A stretch of 64,000 nt of DNA from Madurella fahalii (Eukaryota > Ascomycota > Sordariomycetes > Sordariales): assembly GCA_029876055.1 (NCBI GenBank), contig CM056876.1:3410001-3474000 (forward strand), in the 5' to 3' direction. Under the pieces are notes generated by a model. The model made no database searches and was not told the DNA's origin. It saw nothing but the letters and a program-made list of their open reading frames with translations. Made by a program: the position numbers and the translations under genes. Below, piece by piece: positions 53,002 to 61,775 of this stretch (the first letter of the stretch is position 1; each line of letters opens with the position of its first letter).

Positions 53002-54324
53002 ATGCATCCGCCGCGCGGGCCTTGTCGCGTGCTCGCCTCGAATGCCAGCCGTTCCAGCGCAGCCTTGGCATTCCATACGCTCCGACGACATCCGGTGTTG
53101 CAATTACAGCTTCGCCATGCTTCGACAGACAAGGCCCGGCCCAAGACGGCCATCTTCTTCCCAGGTGCGTGCGATTAATTGCTCAGAAGCTCATCCGGCT
53201 TTGGCGCCGCGCTAATACCTTCGCGCTTCGCAACAGGCCAAGGGGTGCAAAAGGTGGGCATGCTCACTCCCTGGCTCGAAGCCTTCCCGGCGACGGCCAA
53301 GCCCATCGTACAAGAGATCGACCACATCCTCGGGCTCAAGCTCTCAGAGACCATCCAGGAAGGCCCCAGCAAGCTGCTCAACGTGACGCCGAATGCGCAG
53401 CCGGCCATCATGGCGACGTCGATCATGATCTTGCGCATCCTGGAAAGGGAGTTTGGCTTCAGGACGTCGGAGCGGGCCGACTTCACGCTGGGCCATTCGC
53501 TTGGCGAGTTCGCGGCGCTCGTGTCGAGCGGCTTCATCGAGTTCGAGGACAGCCTCTTCATGGTGAAAAGACGCGCCGTGGCCATGGCGGCGGCCACGAG
53601 CGCCGCCAAGCAGGAGTACGGCGGCGAGTACGGCATGGTAGCCGTTGTGAGCGAGCCCCCGCACATGCAGACCTTGATCAATGCGATTCACGAGTTTGTC
53701 GGCTACAGCAGCCCCGGGAGCAAGTCGGAGAGTGCCGAGGACCGGTCGCCCATCGACCAGGTGCTCATCGCCAACATCAACAGCAAGAACCAGATAGTGC
53801 TCAGCGGCAACATTGAGCGCATAAAGACGCTGATCGCCCATGTCCGGCAGTTTCTGGGCCACGACCCACGAGCGGTGCGCCTAAACAGCGACAGCCCGTT
53901 CCACAGTCCGATCATGAAGCCCGCCGTATCGGTGATGCAAAATATCCTGGCCGGCAAGAGCCGCGTCCCGGGGAGAGAAGACATGGATATCGTTACATGG
54001 CCAGGCACAGTGCCCTGCGTCAGCAACGTTACGGCGCGGCCGTTTGAGAGCAAGGCTGAGCTGAAGGATCTGCTCGCGAGGCAATGTCTGGAGACGGTGC
54101 AGTGGTGGGACAGCATAAGATACCTCGACCAGGAACAAAAGGTTAGGAGATGGGTTGGAATCGGGCCGGGTAAAGTTGGGCGTAACCTAGTGGGGAAGGA
54201 AGTGGGCATGCGAGGAAAGGACACGGTCAAGGGCGGCGGAGTCTGGGCGATTACCGACCCCAGCGAGATTGAGGAAGTGCTCAGGGGCCTAGAAGAAACC
54301 GAATGTCTGGCCGACGAGGAGTGA
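53002..54324 (+). CDS. MCT1: Mitochondrial malonyl-CoA:ACP transacylase (MCT1/FabD)
   Basis: Two exons, 53002-53164 and 53237-54324, give about 416 residues. The enzyme loads malonate onto mitochondrial acyl carrier protein for type II fatty acid synthesis, which feeds lipoate production. The first exon encodes a basic, Ser/Arg-rich presequence ending KTAIFFPG, and the second continues GQGVQKVGM, together the typical FabD start. The nucleophile serine lies in GHSLGEFAALV near residue 141. The active-site histidine lies in DSPFHSPIMKPA, and the C-terminal substrate loop reads WIGPGKVGRNLVGKE-like (WVGIGPGKVGRNLV). The open frame upstream to 52803 is not used; the first-exon ATG at 53002 leads directly into the presequence. 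Confidence 0.93.
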
Positions 54325-54803
54325 GCGTCTGTCGCTGTCTATGGGAGGGTCCGTGATACATACGGAACATGAATGGCGTCGGATATCCGTTCGTGCTGGT
54401 TGACTTACATGGACCGGGCGTTGTAGGGGACCATCAGGCTCTGTCATTCAACAGTGACGTCTATTTTGCCTGGTGTTGGGGCGAAGTACGCTACCGGTTA
54501 CACCGTTATATATACCAATGCTAGGACAATCCAGTCTCATTTGGATAGCTATGTCGTCTCACCAAAAGGTCCACATTGGACAGTAATTTTGCGGAGCTAC
54601 CGAACCTAGGGATTCCGTTTGCGAAACGGCACTTGGCTGGGTCCACAGTTTCTGTAAACACCCCTGCAGGTAGCGGGCGTTTAGTTCCGGTAGCTTCGAG
54701 CTCTGACCACGGGGGCACAGCATCTCCTTCCGAACACCCACTTAGCGTCCCTTCACCTGAACCACACAACACACTTGATTTGCCTACAACTCCAGTCGCC
54801 GCG
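54325..54803. other. Spacer between MCT1 and the TRAPP subunit gene
   Basis: MCT1 3' region and the promoter of the next gene. No other feature is seen. Confidence 0.5.
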
Positions 54804-55451
54804 ATGGCGACCGCAATCCCCTCGATCGCCTGTCTGGGGGTGATTGGCCGAAATGTATTGTTTCCCTTCCATAATCCACCGTCAAGAAGTGGTGAGGTTA
54901 ACCACGAGCCATAGAACAACCCCCTCCACACATCCATCTTCCCCTCCTACGATCCCCAGACCAACACCTTCCGCCCCGTGCGCACCCCGCTCCAGTTCTC
55001 CCTCATCCTCTCCAGCACTCTCGACGTATTCGAGCTCCGCGCGCGCCAAAATGCTGCCGCGGGCGTCGGGCTGACGGGCGACTTTGGCCTGCTGCACGCC
55101 GTCGACGACCGCCTGGCCGCCTACGGCTTTGAGACCAACACGGGCACGCGCTTCGTCGTGATTGTCGACATGCGTGGCCGGCGGATCGACGGCGCAATCG
55201 CGGCCGGCCTGGTCGACGCGAGGGAAAAGAGGATTGCCGGCGCGGCGACGGGCCTGAGAGAGGGCGAGATGCGGCCCGTCTTCAAGGCCATGCAGGCTGC
55301 CTACATCCGCCTGATGCAGAACCCCTTCTTTGAGCCCGACGAGCACTCCCCGCCTGCCGGCCACGGGGGCAAGAAGATTACGAGCAGGAAGTTTGCCGAG
55401 GACATGAGGCGGATTGGGGAGAACTGGACGCCCGGGGTTACGAATCTATGA
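54804..55451 (+). CDS. TRAPP complex subunit, TRAPPC2L/Tca17-like (sedlin fold)
   Basis: Two exons, 54804-54854 and 54915-55451, give about 195 residues. The first exon encodes MATAIPSIACLGVIGRN, and the second continues NNPLHTSIFPSYDP, which is the longin/sedlin start seen in TRAPPC2-like proteins. The middle reads LQFSLILSSTLDVFELRARQ and FGLLHAVDDRLAAYGFETN, the second and third beta-alpha units of the fold, and the protein ends IRLMQNPFFEPDEHSPP followed by a fungal-type tail. TRAPP is a Rab GTPase exchange factor that tethers vesicles at the Golgi; Tca17 helps assemble TRAPPII. The 60-nt intron is GT-AG, phase 0. Being short and two-exon, the gene is easy to misannotate. Confidence 0.88.
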
Positions 55452-55709
55452 GAGGGACCGGCTTGATGGGTTATGTCTCTGGGAGGCTTCCGGCGTTGCT
55501 GGTAGGCGTGAGGGGCAGCGTACCAAGGTGGAGATACGCAGGCGGTATTCGAACTCGGCCTGTTTACGTTTTGCTCATGAGCCTGTCTCTCGAACGCTCG
55601 TGTTGCGAGGCGATTCAAGCCAGCATCAAGCCCGACCCTTGATACAGAACGCCGAACGCCGAACGCCAAAAACTAACAAGGCTATTTATTCTCGGAGATC
55701 AACGGTCCG

Positions 55710-57204
55710 TCAATCGCCGTTTGTCAGACTAAACGCCTCAAACGTCACGCCTTCAGCCTCCTCCCACCCCCGGCCGTCCGTCCGCGCCACCCTCGCCCAC
55801 CCCCTCACCAAAGCCCGCCAGTAGCACGTCTCAGCCGCCGGGCTGAAGTATCCGCCTCCATGAAACAGGTCCCTTTGCCTCTGTGCAATCCCTTCGGCCA
55901 CCGCCGGGTTCTCCTCCAGCCAAGTCACCGTATCACCCAGGTCCGACCAGTCGGGCGCGACAAACACAATGTTCGCCTCCTCTGGCTTGTACCGCACCGG
56001 CCACGCGCGCCGGACCCTCTCGGACGGCGCCCAGCCAGCGGCCCCCTTCCCGAACAGATCCCCCGAGAAGACGGGCCTCGCCAGATGGGTGACATGCTGC
56101 ATCCACTGGATGGGCGGGGTCAGGACCACGCTCTTGCACATCTGCAGGAACTGGAACCGCCCGCTGTACGCGATGCCCTCGGTGTGGATCACGTACTTGT
56201 ACCGGCAAAACTCCTCGATGGGCAGCGCGTTGCTCGCGTTCTTGTCCGGGCCGCGCCAGTCCAGCGCCTCCACGTCGGCCCACGGCTTCCCCTTGGCCGC
56301 CGCCACCAGGTTCTGCCGCATCCGCGGGCTCTGCACGCTGTTGAACCACGTCGTGCCCCGCCACACTGCCCGCGGGATCTTGTCGCCCCACCGGCCTTGG
56401 TAGGCCCGCTCGAGAGCGGTGATGGCGCGCGCCGCGCGCCCCATGGACCCGATGAAGGGGAGGTTCCACGCCCAGAAGGAGAAGTGCGGCATGAGGAAGG
56501 CGCGGGCGTTGGGGTTCTTGGGCCGGAAGGCGGGGTCGGCCGACCGGCTGTAGGTCCAGGCCGTGCCGAAGGGCTGATCTTGGAAGTTGAGGGTGAAGAT
56601 TGTGTCTGGGAGCGGGGACGGCGAGGTGACGAGGGCGCGGTGCAGTTGGTGCAGGGCTGCGGTGCGGGACTATGGGGCGGCCGAGACGTGTGAGAGATGT
56701 ACTGTACAAGTTTTAGGTCGTTGTGGGAATGCCGAAACTTACGTTGAGCATCTCTTTGGAGAGGTCGGATCGGCGCTGGGCGTGGATGATGTATATCTAT
56801 TCCGGGGCGTATCTCCTGTCAGTTTTATTTACTTCCCTACACGACTCCTGGCAGGAGGAAAAAGAAGCGCGCACTTGTCCGTCCTGGATCCTCCCCTGCA
56901 GTGGACCGAGCCCATTCGCCTGCTTCACCTGGAACGGCCCCTCGGCCACGACATCGTCAATCTCCTTTGTGAGGCCGGGGAACGCCGCATCGCACTGCTC
57001 CTCGTCGAGGGACAGGTTGTTGAGTATCTCTGCCGGCAGCCGCCGTGTCGGCCCCGCCGGCTCGGCGTGGTGGGGCTGCGGCGTCCGTGAGACGAATATC
57101 AGGCAGTAGAACGCCAGACAGATGCCCAGGATGAGCGTTGTCTGTCTCAGCCGGCGGCTCGGCCGGGGCGGCCGCATCATCATTACTCGTTTCTTCTCGC
57201 CCAT
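55710..57204 (-). CDS. Glycosyltransferase family 90 (CAP10-like)
   Basis: Three exons: 57204-56875, 56796-56743 and 56669-55710, for about 447 residues. The N-terminus is cytosolic and basic, with a single hydrophobic anchor near residues 20-40 (LILGICLAFYCLIFV), a type II Golgi membrane layout. The catalytic part includes FSFWAWNLP, KIPRAVWRGTTWFNS, EEFCRYKYVIHTEGIAYSGR and QFLQMCKSVVLTPP, a block characteristic of CAP10/KDELC/POGLUT-type GT90 proteins. In Cryptococcus Cap10 is needed for capsule assembly, and fungal members are generally assigned to xylosyl or glucosyl transfer; the donor and acceptor here are unknown. The second exon is only 54 nt. Confidence 0.9.
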
Positions 57205-58644
57205 GATGATGGCGCCACCGACCCTCCTTAGGTCTGTTGAACGGAGCGCATTTACACCACGGGGAGAGAAGGGAAGGGGGATAATTGGAGATGTGGTGCG
57301 GAGTACCTTGCAGTGAGGAGGAGGAGGAGGAGGAGGAGGAGAGTAAGTTGCTTGGGTCTTTTGGGTTCTACAATTACATGCAGGTGTGTGGCAGCGATCG
57401 ACTTAGATCTGGCGATTTCCTCCCCGTCGCCCCTTAGCTACCCTATCCCTATGTCACTGACCCCGGCTACCAGAATTGGGGGGGGAGGGGTGAACGCTGG
57501 AAAAGGAAGAGGAGGTGCAACGTCGTTTTTTGATATGATTAGGATACAAAATCCAGGTTCCGGCGGGACTGGCTCCGAAGTCAAGGTGCAAAATGTGCTC
57601 TGTCTCGACTACCTGATCTAGGTAGGAGCCGCTTGGTGGTCGGTCCATGAACCCAAATGAGAATGGGGGGGAACCTGGTGTATATCCGGGTCCGCAATTG
57701 GTGGCTGGTATCGGGGGTGTGCGTTGATGAAAGACCGGCAAAACCGGCAGTTGTCAACCTTGTTCATGAGGAGTTTGATGAAACGTTCAGTCACGCTGGA
57801 ATATGGGTATGCTCGATATGTGCAACCCTATAGCATGGCCAACTAGACCACTGGTTATTTAGGCGCGCTGTACTATAATCGGGTACCTACTGTGAAAATA
57901 CGCATATGTACAGTACACTGCCTATGGTTGACCTCGGCCCCGGCGCTGTCCGCTGCGGGGAATCCGGGAGCAAATGGCTTGGAGATGTAACCTCTACCCC
58001 ACAGTTTGACCACCAATTGTCTTATCCAAGATATTCTCAATCTCGCCTGCGGGCAGAAACGAGCTGGGCGAGGTTCCGAACCGACCGAAGGCCCCTGAAC
58101 ACGGACGGCAGGCTGTGCTAAACGGCCTAGCTACTATGTTGTGCACCACCGAACTTAGTATATTCCGCATGAGTCCATCTGTTAGCGGCTGGGCGGCCTG
58201 CCCAGGCGGGAACCGAACATTGGCATCTCCATCAACTGTGGTAGCAATTGAAGTCAAGTGACGTCATCCTATCATCGTATGAACGACGCTCTACCCGGTA
58301 AGCGGGGCGTCTGCCGTGACTGCGTTGCTGTTGTCTCGCCGGTTGAGCTACTAGAAACGCCTGATTAGCAACCGCGGTAGAAGGGAATTCAGGAAGGAAT
58401 AATTCGTGAAGAGGAAGAAGACGAGAACAAGGAACTATACAAATGGATGCACTGGAATGGTAGTGTAGACTGTTTCAACCATATCCTCAAGAACATTGAA
58501 ATATTACAAGCTAACTAGAACTTCCGACAGATGCTCGTGCAACGTATATATCGCCTTAGCAAGAATGTATGTATTTACATGGCGCAAGCTCGGTGTACAG
58601 CTCAGCGCTCGATCTACTCAGCGTACGATGATGATCAAACCCAA
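57205..58644. other. 1.4-kb spacer upstream of the GT90 gene and 3' of the AFG1 gene
   Basis: There is a GGA microsatellite at about 57317-57343 and a CRE-type palindrome TGACGTCA at 58259-58266. Words like tRNA A boxes occur near 58330-58370 on the minus strand, but no tRNA can be folded. No gene is supported. Confidence 0.45.
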
Positions 58645-60606
58645 TCATTTTTGCTCGCCCTCTCTGAACTTCGCTAACCTGAACCTTTCCAAGCCGGCTA
58701 GCTCCTCGAGCTCAATCGACTCACCCATCTCGATCTCGCTCGGCAAACTTTCCGGCAACTGTGAGGGCTGTGGTTGAGAGGGTTTGGAACCCTCCCAGTG
58801 CCTCGCTTCCTTAGGCAGAGGCTGCCACCAGACGCCCGCCCTCGCATGCCACTGCGCGCTGCAGAGCTGCCACAACCGGCTAGTCGCTCGTTTATACGCA
58901 AACCGCTCGTCTTCACCGGTGAACGCGCCCGTCTTGTTAAAATCGATCTTCCGTTCTTGTTCGGTTCCAAAGTCAGAGTCCTGGCCTTGGTTGTACTTTG
59001 AATTTGGCGATTCAGAATAGGTTGAGACGTTGGGACGGAAGGGCGACATTTGGTCCTGGTAGACTTCGGCAATGGTTTCTGAGTACGTTGCATCGGCGCC
59101 GTCGTCTCCAGTACCAACGCCTGTCCGCAACCGGTCGGCTGTCGCCGCAGCTCGTTGCCGCATCTCTGGAAAGAAGAGATCGTCAGGGCCGGCCTCGGCT
59201 CGAATAACCAGCTTGCATCGCGACTCATAAAGGGCGTCGAGGAGGGTGATAAATCGCCGGGCCTCGTTCTTCATGGTGATGTTCAGAACGGGGACTTGGT
59301 CAATGATGAAAGTGTGGAAGTTTGATGCCAGAGTGATATAGTCTGCGGGACCAAGCGAGCCAACGATATCGGTGAAGTTCCAGTACGAGACACCATCATT
59401 CTGTCGTGGCACTTCAACACGCCTCCCATATACTACCAGATGGCGTGTTTCCCAAGCCCAGTCATGAATCGCTGGGTTGGTTAGATTTACGTCGGTGCCC
59501 GAGCGCACCGCAGTCGCCCAGCTTTCCTCTCCATCAGATGGTAGAAAGTATTTTGCTGGCTTCTGGGGCAGGCTTTTGCGGCTTCCTTCCTGGGATAGTT
59601 CAGCACTGTTGTTCACCATCCAGAAAATTGGATGTTCCGCTGGGACAGAGTCGGCGGCGGAAGGTGCCTCGTTTGGAAGAACTGCGTGACTCTCTCTCCT
59701 CCTCCAATCTTGGGTACCCTCCATGTGCCAAAAGTCACACCGGGCCTTGAGCACTTCAAGAAACGCGGCGAAGTCGCTAGTTTGGCCAAACAGCTCGCCG
59801 CCAAACCAGTTCTTGCCAAGACCTAAAACTCTCTCGACCAGACCACCGGTGGCGGGCGGCGAGTAGTAGCCTCCAGTTGCCTTTTCCAGCTCCTCGGGCA
59901 TTCTATTAGACGATGCGACGAGCACGCCGCCAAGCTGAAGGAAGGCAATGAAGAGATTGTTCATGATTTTGCTCGCAGCTCTGTCGGGGAGCTGGAACTC
60001 ATCGAGGAACAGAATAGGAGATGCCTCTACCATTTCCTTTGCTAACCAGAGCAAAGAATACTCAGGTATATCGGCGGACAAATGAGGCCGAGACTTTCGG
60101 AACTCCTCGAGTCTTGCAAATGCGTAGAGCATAAACGTATTGAAATGCCATCGCTTCTTGCGGCGGGTAGGCAGACCCTCAGCGAGCAGGTCGAGGAGCA
60201 TCGACTTGCCCGTGCCCACCTCGCCGGAGAGAAACAGCCCCTTTGGAGAGTCGACATGGAGAGCGGCCTGGTGGCTCGTCAAGACCCTTGCCAAGGCGAG
60301 GCTGTTCTTCGCAACATCGTCCTGGAAGAACCGCGCAAAGAGCGGATTGCGGCGGATGGGATGACTGGGAGAGGCGAGCTCTCCGTCGTCCCTGGTCTCG
60401 GCCGCATCGGCAGCCTTTGCGATTTGCCGGAGTCTGCTCCGGTATTCGTGCGAGGGCGTGTAGTCCTTGAGCCTCAGGTACAACTTCTGCAGGTGATGAG
60501 CGAGGCGGTACTGGGCTGCATCCGGACTGTAGACGCCCGTCGCGATGAGAGAAGTATATTTGACAAATGGATCCGTGATTGTGACCGAGGTTGCGGCCCG
60601 ATTCAT
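58645..60606 (-). CDS. AFG1-family AAA-type ATPase (LACE1-like, mitochondrial)
   Basis: A single exon of about 653 residues from the ATG at 60606; the frame continues open upstream only from a TTG. AFG1/LACE1 proteins are mitochondrial ATPases linked to turnover of cytochrome c oxidase subunits and protein quality control. The N-terminal SLIATGVYSPDAAQYRLAHHL is a family start. Walker A is GEVGTGKSMLLDLL (about residues 128-141), and Walker B is ILFLDEFQLPD (about 195). SNRMPEELEKATGG matches the AFG1 sensor region, with conserved DYITLASNFHTFIIDQVP and RFITLLDALYESRCKLVIRAEA further on. The C-terminal 120 residues are a fungal-type variable tail. Divergent from NUP133. Confidence 0.93.
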   Translation of the reverse strand: MNRAATSVTITDPFVKYTSLIATGVYSPDAAQYRLAHHLQKLYLRLKDYTPSHEYRSRLRQIAKAADAAETRDDGELASPSHPIRRNPLFARFFQDDVAKNSLALARVLTSHQAALHVDSPKGLFLSGEVGTGKSMLLDLLAEGLPTRRKKRWHFNTFMLYAFARLEEFRKSRPHLSADIPEYSLLWLAKEMVEASPILFLDEFQLPDRAASKIMNNLFIAFLQLGGVLVASSNRMPEELEKATGGYYSPPATGGLVERVLGLGKNWFGGELFGQTSDFAAFLEVLKARCDFWHMEGTQDWRRRESHAVLPNEAPSAADSVPAEHPIFWMVNNSAELSQEGSRKSLPQKPAKYFLPSDGEESWATAVRSGTDVNLTNPAIHDWAWETRHLVVYGRRVEVPRQNDGVSYWNFTDIVGSLGPADYITLASNFHTFIIDQVPVLNITMKNEARRFITLLDALYESRCKLVIRAEAGPDDLFFPEMRQRAAATADRLRTGVGTGDDGADATYSETIAEVYQDQMSPFRPNVSTYSESPNSKYNQGQDSDFGTEQERKIDFNKTGAFTGEDERFAYKRATSRLWQLCSAQWHARAGVWWQPLPKEARHWEGSKPSQPQPSQLPESLPSEIEMGESIELEELAGLERFRLAKFREGEQK

Positions 60607-61775
60607 GGTCCCGGCCCGGCAAACGCGGCGTTGCAAACTGCCCGCGCAAGATTAGATAGGATCAATGCCGAGTTAGGTCAGGTAAGGTATTTATGCAAGC
60701 TGAAGATGACAGCGGCTTATAGGCCTGCTGAGCTCAGCCAAGGCTTCCAAAGGGTGTGGTGGCTCTTAAGCCTAAGGAGCCTAAGGTGCGCCAACGTTTC
60801 AAACGGCAATGATGTCACCAAAAACCTGTGAAACGTCGTGTCTAGGCGGGTCCCACGGCTGACGAGAAGTTGCGCCTCCAGACGAGTGTCGTTTGATACA
60901 ATGCGAGAATACAGGAATCAAGTGTAGAAAAGGACAGACAGGTTTGTGCCTGATAGATGGGAACCCATACGATTGCCCGGGCTCGTCGTCAATTGTTCTC
61001 TTAGTTGGAACTTGGTCCCGCTTTAATTCAGGAAGGAAAAAGAAGTGGAAAAAATAAAAAAATAAAATAAAATAAAAACGCCCAGATACCTAAATCAACC
61101 ATGCCCCCATGATACTGTGGTAGAATAACCGTATCCAACTGCAAGGTATCAGACTCCTTTCCCCTGGTCTTTACAGATTAACTTACTAAAAAGTGATGTC
61201 TACTTTTTTGATGTTCTATTTCTACATATCTTACTTCTCTCTAACGGAGTGTGGTCAGATATGCTCGGGCACGGTCGATTTTATCCAACTCCAAAAGGGA
61301 CGAGGAAAAAAAGGGTCCAGGAACTGTCCATCAAGTGTTTGGGCCGTGCGTCCGTCAGTGCGTACCCTGCGGCCTCGCGTGGGGCACCTACTCAATCGGA
61401 CGCTAGCGCGTAGAGAAATCGCTGGCAGCTGTGGCTCCACGCTGCAACGCAGCCAGTAGCGGCCCGGGAATTTTTGCCCAAGGTCAACACAGTCCAATCG
61501 ATGAAGGCTTCGTCACTCATGCTTTTGTGCTTTGCCCGCCTTCAGAAGAGGTCGTCTCGACCTTTCCCCCGGCCACCGCGCATTTCATTCTCCGCCTCCT
61601 AATCCCGACCGATCCAATTCAGCACATCCCCATCCGCATCCGCGACTCTTCTTGCCCAGTTCTGCGATGGTATATTGAAGCACGACAGTTGCTGGCAATA
61701 TCTTGGCTCGACGACATCACGAGCGCCGCGCAGATTCGAAATCCGGAAAACGACCTCATCGCATCGCCCGCGAAA
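60607..61775. promoter_or_regulatory. Divergent spacer between AFG1 and NUP133
   Basis: About 1.2 kb between two start codons, with A-rich runs near 61050-61080. The frame upstream of the NUP133 ATG is open from 61431, but I see no need for an earlier start. Confidence 0.45.

Noticed and set aside
55933..56709. A long minus-strand open frame overlapping the GT90 catalytic exon
   Set aside because: It is a shadow in another frame of the same strand; the GT90 frame carries the conserved motifs.
58270..58375. Minus-strand words TAGCTCAACCGG and GGGTAGAGCG that look like tRNA A-box and D-loop parts
   Set aside because: The words are too far apart, the anticodon arm does not pair and no proper T-arm follows. 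At most it is a decayed or chance match.
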